64,000 bases of DNA from positions 558,001 to 622,000 of the forward strand of contig QJPP01000805.1 of assembly GCA_003996215.1 (NCBI GenBank). Reading direction: 5' to 3'. Each line of letters starts with the position of its first letter. Position 1 is the stretch's first letter. The DNA is from Jaltomata sinuosa (taxonomy: Eukaryota; Streptophyta; Magnoliopsida; Solanales; Solanaceae). Under the pieces are notes generated by a model that was not told where the DNA came from, ran no database searches, and worked only from the letters and a program-made list of their open reading frames with translations. A program made the translations under genes and the position numbers. Shown one piece after another: positions 23,698-35,818 of this stretch.

Positions 23698-25025
23698 TGT
23701 AATGACCTGTTTAATCATTATTAAAAGAGCTTTTCATCACGGGTTGAGGGAATTATGGAAATATGAAATAATATTAATTTAGGATGACACGACGAAATAT
23801 TTTTAGAATTTGATGTTTGGTTGGGCTGACATCATCCCGCTATAGCGGCACCACTATAGCGGCCGGTAGGTCACTATAGCAGGCTGACAGAACCAGTACC
23901 TAGAAAATGTAGATTTTATATTGGACTCCTACTCTTCAGTTGGAAAAAGGACGACGATTCCTCCAAAACCCCTACTAGGCTGCTCCAATGCTTGGAAGCA
24001 ATGGGGAGGAAGGATTTTAGCGAGAATAGAGTAATACCCATGAATTCCAAGTTTATTTTCAGTCAGTATTTGCCTCCACAGAGCTAGAAGTTTTGTTCAT
24101 ACTTCTGCAATAGATGCTTGGCGTCCAGGTATTCTAGGCTCAACTAAGTAGTTTAGACCTATTTCCAAATGCATATAATTGTTGTAGAATGACGAGAGAA
24201 TTTATGCCTAGGCCTTCAGGCACAGAGTCTAGAGGGATAACATATTAATTATCTGGTTGACTGAAGGGGAATGATGGTGTTATGGGTAATGTAATCCGAT
24301 TCTTATTGTATCATTGATAGTTAGATTCTAAATTCTAGGCAGACTAGATTGTTGGGTAGGTTTGAGGAACTAGTAATATTTATAAAATGGGATTTCTAAG
24401 TTGTAGTGCATCTCTGGGGATGTTTTAAATAAGGGACATAGGGTGAATAGGAAGGGTCTGGAATCCTTAATGTCCGAGGATGAGTTCCCTATAATGTGTG
24501 TACTCTTCTAAAGAGGTCTAGGCTTTGAGGTAAATGAGTTCATGCGTTAGTTGAATAATTCGAGGGTTAGTCTTTGGAAGGTCATTAAGGTTGGAATGAT
24601 GAACCATGTCTATTATATATGTGATGGTTGATTGTTTCTTATTTATGATATGTGTGCATGATAACTACTACATTAGTGTTGCATGTATAATTCCTGTGTT
24701 AGGGAATAAGATAATGAATGTTACTGATATCTGGTTGTCAATCTTGTGAAATGAACATATCTTTAATATTTGTTGGTTTTATATGTGTGGTGCATGTTCC
24801 TTGTGATTGATTGTTGTGTTGTCTATGACATTCGGTTGGCTTGGGTACAATTCCTGGTATAAATTTTATCATGGTTGGCTTGGGTACCACGCCTGGTATA
24901 TGTCAGGTTATGATATTATGATTGGTCCCTTGAGTGGACCGAGTTGTTTTTTGTGATACAATTACTGCATATTTGGTCCATGAGTGGTCGGGTGATTGTG
25001 TTTAATTATTGGTATTAGTTCTTGT
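23698..25025 (+). repeat. LTR fragment with CTATAGCGG palindromes
   Basis: It starts TGTAATGACCTG at 23698 but differs from the other TGTAATGACC LTRs soon after. At 23838-23890 the word CTATAGCGG, or its start, occurs three times. Further on GGTTGGCTTGGGTAC occurs twice (near 24835 and 24875). It ends where a CACTA-type tip begins at 25026, so the LTR is 3'-truncated. Confidence 0.6.
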
Positions 25026-25078
25026 CACTACTAGAAATTTGTTCTATGGCAACGATAATGTAGCGACGGTTGTATAAT
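25026..25078 (+). mobile_element. CACTA terminal fragment
   Basis: CACTACTAGAAATTTG followed by TAGCGACGGTTG is typical of a CACTA (En/Spm) terminus and its subterminal repeat. Only about 50 bases are recognisable. Confidence 0.5.
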
Positions 25079-25162
25079 CATTACAATACAGAAATCAATT
25101 TGAGAGTACTTGTTTCTTTTACTTTTATTTGTTATTTGCATTTGAATTGAGCAGGCTAGCCT

Positions 25163-26494
25163 ATGAACGAGGCCGATGACAACGAGAGTGTTGACGGCTT
25201 TATGGAGGCCGACGAGGCCGAGCCTATGATGCAAGGGGGTGTAGGTGCAATCTTCCTATCCCCCACGATGGGAAATGTTGTCTTTCATGTGACTAGCACC
25301 ATGCTCCACTTAATCCAAATGAAGGTCCTATTTGGTGGAGCAGCCCATGAAGATGCCAACCGGCATATTCAGAATTTTGTGGAGATTTGCCAACCGTTCA
25401 TCTTTCAATATATCTCCCAAGAGTCCATCCGATTATGCCTTTTCCCTTTTTCCTTGACGAGGGAAGCCACAACATGGTTGGAGAAATTGCTGGATGATTC
25501 CATCACTTCTTGGGCTGAGTTGGTTGAAGCATTAATATCGAGGTTCTTTACTCCATATCGAATGATGCAGTTAAGAGATGAGATCACCAACTTTAGGCAA
25601 CTCCCGGATGAGCCTCTTCATGAGGTTTGGCTAAGATTCAAAAAGAATCTTATCTTGTGTCCAAATCATGAGTTATCAAACAATGTGCTGCTACAAAGCT
25701 TTTATCGATCATTGAACTCTATGAATAAATCGATGGCCAACAATCTTGGAGGTGGTACCTTCATGGACTTAGAGTTTCTCATTGCCTTGACTTTGTTAGA
25801 GCGAATAACAAAGACCAATCAAGCTTGGCATACAAGAGAAGCGAATATACCAACCTCGGGAGGACCCTCATCCATCTTGGTTAATAAAATGAGGAAGAAG
25901 GATGAGGAGTGTGATGAGACAATGGCCAAAATGATGACACAAATTGATTTGATGGCCAAGCATGTAATGGGAGTTGGTGGTGCTAAAATGGTGAATGATG
26001 TGAGTAAACAGAAAATCAAAGCTAGTGATGATGTGCTCATGACTGTTGTTGATGGAAAGCTATCTTTTGTGTCGGCGGGTTCTCATCCCGGGTATTATCA
26101 CCTGAGGGAGGAGAACCAAGGTTGGATTCGAGACAAAGAAAGAGATGGAAATTGGCGGGATAGAGACAAGGATGGTGATCGTTTCAATCATCGGAGTTCG
26201 AATCCCTATATCCCTCCAAATAAGGCGGACTCTCTCTACCAACAGGGCACAAGCAACCCCGGCCATTCCAAGTTGGAGGACATGTTGTCCTTGGTTATTA
26301 AGAAGGTGGACACCATAAATACGGGAGTGAGCGAGCTAAAAAGTGAGGTCTCAACACTTCACAAAATTGTGAGCTCCCACTCAGCCTCAATCAAGCATCT
26401 TGAGTCTCAAATGAACCACCTCTCAAGACAAATGAACCCGAGGATGAAAGGGGTGCTGCCTAGCCACACCATCACCAACCCAAAGAATGACTGA
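25163..26494 (+). CDS. gag: gag protein of Athila/Tat-like element, intact ORF
   Basis: A 443-residue open frame from a real ATG. The capsid-like domain runs from about residue 50 to 220: ANRHIQNFVEICQ, LFPFSLTREATTWLEKL, ITSWAELVEALISRFFTP, LRDEITNFRQLPDEPLHEVW and LLQSFYRSL follow the Athila/Tat gag order. A charged linker with RDKERDGNWRDRDKDGDRF comes next, and residues 365-430 are a likely coiled coil. The ORF ends LPSHTITNPKND, the sequence that in autonomous relatives runs into the protease. No zinc knuckle is visible. It is the only long retrotransposon ORF here without stops or shifts. It would assemble particles in the cytoplasm. Confidence 0.9.
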   Translation: MNEADDNESVDGFMEADEAEPMMQGGVGAIFLSPTMGNVVFHVTSTMLHLIQMKVLFGGAAHEDANRHIQNFVEICQPFIFQYISQESIRLCLFPFSLTREATTWLEKLLDDSITSWAELVEALISRFFTPYRMMQLRDEITNFRQLPDEPLHEVWLRFKKNLILCPNHELSNNVLLQSFYRSLNSMNKSMANNLGGGTFMDLEFLIALTLLERITKTNQAWHTREANIPTSGGPSSILVNKMRKKDEECDETMAKMMTQIDLMAKHVMGVGGAKMVNDVSKQKIKASDDVLMTVVDGKLSFVSAGSHPGYYHLREENQGWIRDKERDGNWRDRDKDGDRFNHRSSNPYIPPNKADSLYQQGTSNPGHSKLEDMLSLVIKKVDTINTGVSELKSEVSTLHKIVSSHSASIKHLESQMNHLSRQMNPRMKGVLPSHTITNPKND

Positions 26495-27277
26495 GGATTG
26501 AGGTAGTATCGTCATGCCGCAACGTTAAATCAAGCACTGCTTGGAAGGCAACCAAAGTTTCTTTATTTGTTTTTGGTTACCTTTTGTTGTTTTTGGTGTT
26601 TTTGTTGGGAATGCATGGATGGAAAAATGAACAAGGGAAAGCAGGAAAAAATAGGTTATGCGGTGGACTTTGCAGACCGCACAAGCAATTGTGCATGTCG
26701 CACAGCACACCGCATGCCAAAGAAGAAGGCCTGAAGGAAATTTGAAAAATTTGAAGCGATATGCGCTGGGCCATGCGGTCCGCACGATTCCAAGTGCGCA
26801 TCGCACCTTCAATCACATGGTGATACAGATGTCTGGGAAAACCCAGGGGAGAAAAAGAGGCATGTGTGATATGTCATGTGGTCCGCACCTTATCTGGTGC
26901 GAATTGCATGTCGCGGTGCACGAAAGGTAAATGTGAATTTTAATTGACCTAACCCGTTGACCGACCCGACCCGGAGATGACCCGACCAACTTTTCTTCTT
27001 CTTTTTCTTTTAAAACCGCCTCTTCTCTTCTTCTTCCACCATCTTTTCTCTCAAACTCTCAAAATTTTCTCTCCGTAAGGGTTTCGTAGGTCACCATTGT
27101 TGAAGAACAAAAAGCTTCAATTTTCACTCCTCTCTTCATAATCTTCACTTGTGGTAAGTTCCCCGACGTTAAATACTTATTTTTATAAGGTTGGGAACTC
27201 ATATTGTGAAGCATGCTTAGTAGAATTGCCATGTTGATTTTGGGTGAGATCCAAAAATTTTGGGTCTCCAATTCTAT
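26495..27277 (+). other. Post-pol-like untranslated region directly after gag
   Basis: CAACGTTAAATCAAGCACTG and CTTGGAAGGCAACC just after the gag stop are features that I recall after the integrase end of Athila-like elements. Their position next to gag indicates a pol deletion. Positions 26655-26925 contain a cluster of ATGCGGTCCGCAC, TGTCGCAC and GTGCGCATCGCACC words. No coding sequence. Confidence 0.55.
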
Positions 27278-27285
27278 GTTGTATT

Positions 27286-30200
27286 TATGGCAGGCAACGG
27301 GACCGGATCCGAGACTGCCGGACCGGTATTAACCAAAACTGGACCGGAACTGGAGTCATCTTCGGCCAGATGGCCGGGAATCGGGATGGACCGGTACCGG
27401 GTGTACCAGAATTTTTACCCGTACCCATCTCATACCAGTACCTACCGGGATCGGACCGGTATAACGGGTCCCGCCTTTTTTTTTTAAATATTTTTTAATT
27501 AAATCAAAATTTGATTAGTTATAATTGAAAAAGTTTCAAAATATATAACTTATTTTATATTTCTTTTAAAAGTATAACTTAATAAATTAGACTTTTTTTA
27601 GAGTTTAAATTTTAAACTCTAAAAGTTTAAATTTTAAATTTTAAACTCTTAAAAACTTTTCAAACTCTTAAGTCTTAAGTCTTAAAAGTTTAAATTTAAA
27701 TTTTCAAACTATAACTAACTTAGTAACTTACTTAATTAAGTTTGAAACCTTTTAAACTATATCAAAGTTTTAATTTTTAAACTTTTTAAATTTCAAATTA
27801 TAACTTAAGTTTGAAACATTTAAAAATTGAAATATATAAAAAAGACTTGTATTAAATTGAAGACAATAATTAAAAAAATTTAAGGCGAATAGCCTATAAT
27901 TTTATTCATAAAAATTAAATAGTATAATTTGTATTACAAATATTAGAAGAGGACCTAATCTACGCAACCACCTTCTAGGAAGGGTTCTGTTTGAATTAGG
28001 CCTCAAATTATCATACTAATATTTGAAGCTTTGAAAATAGTCTTGACGTAGAGATTCTAACATTTCCTTGGTAACATTTTCTGGAAGTGGTTGTTGTGCT
28101 TGATCCTCTAATGCATCCATTCCGTCTTCAGTAGAATTTACCAAAATATTATCTATATCATATTCAAATTGGGCAAGTAAACTAGGACACCCATAATTCC
28201 TTCGCTCGGCATTGATCCAATCTCTAAACAATACCGATATCTACAAGCTGTCTGATGCTAATGAATACCTATGATCCCCAATTTGAAATTTTGCTGCACT
28301 AAAAGTGCCCTCCGAAGCTACTGAAGATGCTTGAATAGCTAGCAAATTTCGAACCACCGGTTGAAGTTTTGGAAATGACTTGCCGCGAGTCCTCCACCAT
28401 TCCAAAAGTTGAGGTTTGCCTTGTGCATCCTTAATACATTCCGTTCCCTGATTAAGATATCCATCAAAATCATTCCTTTCATTAGAAGTAAGACCAAGAT
28501 AATTTTCCATCATATCATCAATATTATCTTCATTTGAATATCTACGCCCAGAACTTGTAGGTTCTACATTACGTGCATCATTTATTCTACTAGAATTATA
28601 CAAGTCATACAATTTTCTAGCTTCAATTCTTATGCTATTTTTAACATCGGACAAACTAGGTATTTTGTCAGCTTCATCAACTTTGTCACCTTGGTTATTT
28701 TGGTCATTTATAATATCTAAAATATCTAAATTTGAATATATTCTTTCAACCATTCGTGTTGCACCTATTTCTTTGTAAGTTGGGTTTAATAAACAAGCAG
28801 TTAAATAAATTTGAGGATTAGAAAAAAAATATTTTCTAAATTTTTTAATCATTGCATTAATGGACTCTTTAAACCGTGAAATATTTTTGTATTGAAAAGT
28901 TTTATCAGAAATAGCACATATATTTGGTAAAACTGAACAAATAGTTGGATAATAAAGTCCAGATATTTATTTTGTAGCTAAATAAAAAACTTTTAAAAAT
29001 TCTTTAAGTTCATATACTTCTTTCTAATCAGTATAGTAATTCTATAATCATTATTTGAATTATGAGCATTCCAAACCATTTGTAAAGGCTTTCTATATTC
29101 ATAAGCAACTTTAAGCATTTCATATAAAGAATTTCATCTAGTAGACACCATTTTTGGAATTTTTTTCGAGGGAAGTTGAAATTCTTGACAACGGCGTTCA
29201 AACTCTACACGTCTAGACTTTACTTGACATTTAAAAATAAAATGACATGCAACTTCATATTTTATACAACCATCATTATACATTGCTATACCATCTCTGA
29301 CAATCAAATTATATATGCGTGCAACACACCTAATATGAAAATCGTCATTACAAATAGGGCAAAGTGCCGATTTTAGTTTATCAACAGCATTTGTATTATT
29401 AGAAGCATTATCAAGGGTGACACTAATTACTTTATTACAAATTCCATAAAATTGTAAAACATCTATAATAGTTTGAGCTATGTAACTACCAATTTTCAGC
29501 ATTTCACAATATTTATAACCTAAAATTCTTTTTTGCATGTTCTAATTTTCATCAATCCAATGACCAGTAATAGTGAAATAATCATAACCATTAGGACTAC
29601 GACCCATATCAGAAATGATAGTCATTCTACAAGTATTATAGTAAAATAAACAATGAAGATATTATAAATGTTGTCCTTGATAATCAAAAACAGTTTTTTA
29701 ATTGTATTTCTTGTAAAACCGGTGAAAGATAGATTATACACTATTTGAATATAATGAATAAAACTAGGATTTTCAGCAAAACTAAAAGGCAAGCCACAAA
29801 CAACAATCATTTTAGTTAATTCTTCAAGATCTCTTTCTCTACTATAACTGCGATGTGTAATAGGGCCAGAAATATTAGAAGGGTTTAACTGTGTTTGGAT
29901 TATGTTAGAGGCCCCTACTCCTACAGATGCATTGGGAAGGGGAGTACCATGTTTTATTGCATCGGCTATAGCCTGAGCTTGCAAAAATTTATTTTTACAA
30001 CATCCCATCAAATGATTTCTTAAATGTCCCATCCTACCCGACTTTTTCGTAGTTTTATGATTCAAAATACATTTATATTTTTTACAAATAGCTTGAGTTT
30101 TATCCTCATTTTGAGTCATAAATTGCCACACAACAGATCTTTTAGGACGTTCAGCCTTGGGCTTAGCTCTAGTAGGATGTACAGGGGGAGTGGGAGTGGG

Positions 30201-31246
30201 GAGTTCAGTAGCGTGACTAGTAGCCGTAGGCAGCTCTGTTTCATCATCATCATAAGTATCATTATCATCATATTCATTATCATATTCTATTTCTTCATGT
30301 AGTTCTTCATTAAAATTACCAAACCTTGTCTGTAAAGATTCATGATCTAATTGAGTATTGCTATCAATATTCAAAGGAGTTTCATCAACATGTGTAAAAT
30401 CATCCGTATTTATTCTTAATTGAGGCACTTGTCTAGTTTTAGATTTGGATTTAGAAGAACTACCGACTTTACTTTTTCCAGTTACTGCATTAGCCAACCT
30501 ACCAAAAAGTGTTTTTTTACCTTTGCTGATATTTTTATCACCGGATTCCATATTAAAATATTAAAAGTAGGCAAATAAATTAATACAAAAATTAAATGCA
30601 AAAAAATAAATAAGTAAAGAGATGAAAGTTGGAACGAATGTACCAAATGTCTGCGTAAAAATAGACGTGTATAACCAAAATCCGAAATTGATAGATGAAA
30701 CTTGAGGCTTGAAGATTGCTCCAAAATAATTTACCAAAACTTTCAAACTAATAAAATTAACAATTTAATAGAGACTAGAGAGTAGAAGACTTGAGAGTTG
30801 AGACTTGAGAGAGTAGATGAAGAAGAAGAATATTTGTGTAGTAAATAATGAAGGGATGGGGGGGGGGGGTTTATTGTTAAAAATTAGGACTAAAATATAT
30901 TTTTAAAAACTTTGGGGTATTAAAAAAGGTTTGGGGGGTAGGGGGTGTTTTGGGTGAAATGTCCATTGGGTGAGGCCCACTAGCCATTGCCAACGGCTAG
31001 CCCAGCGGTCATGTGAATAAAAAAAATTGAATTTTCCCGCCCAGAACTGAACCAGACCGGACCGGTACCAGTACAAATCGGACCGGGATGATCCGATAAA
31101 AAATCCCCTTTCATTTTGCTCCCCATCCCGATACCCCCACCCCTACCCCTACCCCAACCGATAGTGATTGGATCGGTACGGAACCGGTAACAGACCAGGA
31201 TAGACTGGACCGGTATCGGTAGCTCCCGGTCCCATTGCCAGCCTTA
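27286..31246 (-). mobile_element. hAT DNA transposon with 8-bp target-site duplication
   Basis: A 3961-bp element flanked by the perfect 8-bp duplication GTTGTATT (27278-27285 and 31247-31254). The terminal inverted repeats share TAWGGCWGGCAAYGGG and then ACCGG. Both ends hold subterminal arrays of GGACCGG: five on the left (27300-27459) and four on the right counting both strands (31059-31232), probably transposase-binding sites. The transposase lies on the minus strand. AT-rich DNA with repeated TTTAAATTTTAAACT words fills 27480-27880. It is inserted in the Athila-like element at 25079-37314, and is therefore younger than that. Confidence 0.95.
28016..30551 (-). pseudogene. hAT transposase, broken by stops and shifts
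   Basis: Read on the minus strand. The N-terminal part (30551-29622) has a basic start, an acidic stretch (about residues 83-105) and a BED-type zinc finger near residues 138-185: W142, C156, C161, H176, H180. Cysteine spacing is wider than the usual C-x2-C. The RNase H-like core follows: ITGHWIDEN with TAG in place of the usual Trp codon, then VTLDNASNN (catalytic Asp), then RCVARIYNLIV, where the family has H. The C-terminal dimerisation domain reads LLEWWRTRGKSFPKL and ASSVASEGTFSAAKF, followed by a TAG and 70 more residues in frame. It would cut and paste DNA; this copy is inactive. Confidence 0.9.
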
Positions 31247-31254
31247 GTTGTATT

Positions 31255-32179
31255 GATGATATTGATATGTGTCAACTTGGTAGAACTTTAATTTTGGTAA
31301 TCCATGTTGATTGGTAGTGATTTTTAGCCTTGAATTATGTGTTAGGATGAAGTCTGAATAACCCCCTTTTAATGGACGAATGATTTGGCCCGATGATAGA
31401 TTGAGTGACGTCGTTCTTAAGGGAAAATCATCGTTTGTCATAAGGTTTTTGTGAAAATTTGTTATGGAGTCTGAATTTTGCTGATTTTATACCCATGAGT
31501 TTAATTGAGCATTCTATTTGGGGTGTATGATCTTGTGTGGGGAGGGTGTTAATTATTGCCGAAATTATGGGTGTCTGTTGTGCAAGTGAGGGATTGATGT
31601 TCCCAATGATAGATTGGGTAACGTCCATCTTAAGGGAAGTCGTTGAGTTCCTTTCTTTCTTGTTATTGTGTCAATAAAAATCCGGGGAAGCCTGAGTACC
31701 CGGAAGTTATGGTCATGAGATCCCTTGTCCCCTTTGTTTAATGTTGATTGGGTTGTTGCATGGTGCCTAGTGCCTAAGCACATCTTTCTCTATGGATCAC
31801 ATGCGGAATTCACAAGAACACAAGGAACCAAAAATTCCAATTGTGCCTTTGTGCGTTTCGCATGAGATGCATAGATCTTGATGTGTAGGTCGCATGAGAC
31901 ATCGCACCATGTTTAAAAGAAAGAGCCAGTCACTGATCTGAGGGGCGACGCCTGGTGTGACATGCACTTTGGATGGTGCAAATCGCACCAGCTTCACACC
32001 TTGATGAAAAATCCCTATAGGTATCTGCTTGCTTGTGCGATAGCACATGTGATGTGCACACCTTCTGGTGTGTTTCGCATGTGGTCCGTATAAGCCAACA
32101 GTTACCTACTTTGTTTTTCTAATCCGTTGCATTCCATCCTTTGTAGTTTGTTAACTTATTCTTAGGTTTTGTTTGTGTT
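31255..32179 (+). other. Leader of PF20167-type ORF
   Basis: No coding features. Positions 31850-32095 hold GTGCGTTTCGCAT, GGTCGCATGAG, CATCGCACCATG and GGTGCAAATCGCACC, the same palindromic vocabulary as 26655-26925. Confidence 0.5.
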
Positions 32180-33709
32180 TTGGCTCACAATCTATGGATG
32201 CAAAACTTGTCTTCTAACAGGGGTAACGCCAAGAGAAGCTCATGCAGGCCAAACGCTCCCTCCTCCACCAAGCCAACTGCAAAAAGGAAAAGGAAAGTCC
32301 CATCTTCCTGTGACCAAGTCTCAGAAGAGGAGAGGGTTTGGTTCAGAATGGAAGGCATGAAAGTGATCTATGATCGTGATAGGGGCAGGACATTCAACTA
32401 GGAACAAAACTTCAACCTGAATTCGGTGGGGGACAATCTACCTAACATTCCCACTCAGTTTTCCAACCGTCAGTCGCAACCATTTCAAGAAGTGCTCGAA
32501 AACTACTACAAGGAGTTAGTCCGAGAGTTCTTTGCCTCATATCATGCCTCACAGGATGCTAAAGGCCATAAAGGGGGTTGTGCGAAATTCCCCGCATTGG
32601 ACTCAGTTATAGTTTGGGGAAAAGAAGTCAAGATCACTCCAGCTGCAATTAATGCCATCTATTGGAGAAATCCAATTGAATCAGTACATGACCTTATGGA
32701 GAAGCTACTTCTCAAGCGCAAACCTCTCGAATGGGCTGCCCCTATCATTTCTCCTGACATACATCCCTGGGCCACTATAGGGGGTGAAATTCCTCGCCTG
32801 ACTTTTTACTTTGAGGCACGCATGTGGTATAACTTTGTGCACTCTCGTCTAATACCTTCTCAAAATGACCAAAAGATAACACATGATGGAGCCATGCTTG
32901 TAGCTGCAATCATGGTAGGATATCATATCAATGTGGGTGAGATCATTGTCTTAGTGATAAAGAGGAAATCTCGAAGGAGTGGTGATGCATTTCCCTTTCT
33001 GGTGTTAATTAGCGAACTTTGTATGCAAGCCTGTGTTCCTTTCTTCGACTGTGATACTCCTACTCCGGCCATTGGTGCATTGGATCTTGACAAGAAAACA
33101 GACAGGGACGCCTCCAGGTTTAAGAGGCAAAGGGTTGAGCAGTTAAGTGGGGTTGACAGTGATGATCTTGGTGTTAGGTAAGATGCTTCATCTCCCTCCC
33201 AGAATACCTCAGAGGCACATCCACAGGCCCCTGCACCCTCTATGACCAAAGGTAGCCTTCAGGACATGGTGGAAAAAAACCATAGCCATGAGCGACAGCT
33301 GGATGACCTAGCCTCGAAGCTACCCAGTATGATAAACAAGTCTCTGAAGAGTGCAGTTAAGGGGGTTGTGGATATCTTGAACAAACTGTGTAAGAGGTTT
33401 GATGTCATGGAGGGGGCAATCACAACACTCCGGAGAGATATTGATAAAGCCAATGGCAAAGCCTCGGTGGTGCAAGAAGATTTGATCACATTGCCTCCAT
33501 CTCAGAAGATTCCTAAACCTCTGGATGACTTGTTTGCCTCCTATGTGGATGTGGAGCTGCCCGATAATGATGATTATAAGTTGGATGATGATAAGAACCC
33601 TGACTTCCAGTGGGTTCTCCGTGACTCCACACTTTATGTCGACTCCCGAAGGGGTGGTGCTAGTCCGAGTGGAAGGAATACTGGTGATGATGATGATGAT
33701 GAGGCCTAG
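32180..33709 (+). pseudogene. PF20167-type putative plant transposon ORF, two stops
   Basis: A single frame of about 509 codons interrupted only by TAG at 32399-32401 and TAA at 33179-33181; both can come from one transition (TGG or CAG to TAG, CAA to TAA). It starts with a basic, Ser/Pro-rich segment (about residues 1-55). The central domain (32426-33080) matches the two halves at 1-371 and 8403-8610: ELVREFFASYHA, VKITPAAINAIYW, HPWATIGG, FEARMWYNF and GYHINVGEIIV. The C-terminus has a helical region (LASKLPSMINKSLKSAVKG) and an acidic tail of repeated Asp. It lies in the env-like position of the element. Its activity is unknown; an accessory role in the element cycle is possible. Confidence 0.8.
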
Positions 33710-35818
33710 TCCTCCAGGGAGTTCCACCCTCTTCCCCATTGAGCTATTAGTATTGAGGGCAATGCTATTATTATGGGGAGGGGGTGGCTTTACTCGGTTT
33801 TGTTGGTGCCCGTGAGTGGGCTTGAGATATTTTATCGCCCTTGTTGGGCCTTGTTGACATTCTGTTAGATTTCATTCGGCCCTTGTCGGGCATATTTGGA
33901 TGATTGTGATGTTTATTTCCCTTTTCGGTCCTTTAGATTATGTTTTATTTTTATTCTAAGCTTATTTGTGCCCTTGCCGGCCTTGATTGTTGTTGATTGA
34001 GATTGTGTTATCGGGTTGGTCTTACATGCTTCATTGTCTTACTACCCATGCTTTGCAAATGCGCTAAAGGCCTACGCCGAGGCTTGTTTTGAATGAATTA
34101 TGAGTGCGCAATTCGGATATCGCCTTGTTAATAGTAGTTTAGAAATAAACTTCGAGGGTTTTCTTAATACCACGGTTCTTTCCCAAGGAGCAAGAGTTTT
34201 GATTATTTTCTTTTTCTTCTCTTTTGTTTTTGTGTGTTGAACCGGGTTGGTGTATCCCTGTGATAGACTGAGAGGCGACTTTCTTAAGGAAAAATACCAA
34301 GTTTTAGTTTAGAATTTAGTCCGTAGTTGCTTGTCTCGAAATGGGCCCATCAAAAAAAAAATCATGGCAAATTATTTTGAAAATAAAAATAAGAAGGTAA
34401 ATGAATTTTCGAGGAAAAGCATTCTCTTGTCATGACTTGCACACTCTCGCTTTGGATTGATTGACTCACAAACGAGTGTGTAATGAACTTGGAATAGCTT
34501 GTCAAAAATCATTTGCTCCAATTGATTGTGAGACTAACGAAAGAGGTCTTGTGTCATAATGCCTTGTGTGGTGAGGCTTTACCTTGATTCTTGTGCATAA
34601 GTATCGTTTAGAACTTACCCCGAATGTGATTCAAGGCAAAATTCTAGGTGTGACCGAGCTTGGAAAATGATCTTAGGCCCTTTTAGATAGCCGCTTCACC
34701 CAAATGACTTTCCACGCCATCAAATCCTAGTGAACCCCTTTTGAGCTTGTCACCGTTCTTTGGCACCTTGTAACACCTTGACCTTTTTGGAACCTCTATT
34801 TTTGCACCCATCCTCCCTAATTGCTTAAAAATAAAATGTAGGCTAAAAGCCTAAGTTTGGGGGGGAAACGAAATATAACATAGGCAAATGCCTAAGTTTG
34901 GGGGTGCATGTGATCAAATAAAGAGAAGAAAAGAAGTGCACTTCAAGTGCAAGGTAGCACCTTAATTTCGAATAGAAAATTGCTCCAAAAGATCAATCCA
35001 ATGAGCAAATTGAAAATCAAAAATAGGTGCTACCAAGTGAAGGCGATATGAGGAGTTTGAATGATCATGAGTAAAAAGGAGAAATCTTGGGTTGTGAGAG
35101 GGAGAAATAAGGTGAAGTTGAAATCCAAAAATGTGAGCAGCGTTCGAAATGAGAACAAAGAGCATTAGGGAGGTGTAGTCACTTGAACCAAATGATATCC
35201 TCACCTTAGACCTAGCCAACATCGTAACTCGCAAGTCCTTGGTGATTCCGAGCTTGTCCACCCTACATTAGTGGCGATATACATGAAGGGAAAGCCTATG
35301 GTTCGACGCGTATGCACTTGAACTTCCTTGAGAGAATGAGAGTCTTCTTGGTTCTCCTATAATCCCGTGTTTTGTGAATTGAATGATTGTGAGTGGGATT
35401 CTCTCTTGTGGTGAGTGGCATCATGCACTTGAATTGAAACATAGAGTCTCTATTTGAATTGAGGGGAATGAATGAGACAAGTTGTGTGGCGAATCTCGAG
35501 GAAAACCTTGACGGTCCATGCCAATGACTTGAGAAGCTTAAATGTCTTATTTTGAATGGCGAAATTCCCTTGATTTTGAATGAGAAATGATGTCCTTTTG
35601 GAAAAGGTTTTGAAATAATCAATTGCCTTGAATTTATGGTGGTTCAAATTGAGATGAGCATAGTAGTTGATTCGTTTGTTTGAGCCTTTCGCTTATTCTT
35701 TTTCTTAATTTTTAGTGTAGAGTAGTCTTTTGTGCCTTGATTGACCCCAGAGCATAATTTATTCCTTGTCTTGTGAGTATCTTGCTTGATGACAAGCAAT
35801 AATTCAAGTTTGGGTGTT
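33710..35818 (+). other. 3' untranslated region of Athila-like element
   Basis: About 2.1 kb without conserved coding. GCCTAAGTTTGGGGG occurs twice, near 34850 and 34893, a motif common near the 3' LTR of Athila/Tat elements. The last segment, GATGACAAGCAATAATTCAA and then GTTTGGGTGT, is the polypurine-like primer region right before the LTR. Confidence 0.6.

Noticed and set aside
30024..30302. Plus-strand ORF opposite the hAT transposase
   Set aside because: It is a mirror frame of the transposase coding strand without motifs.
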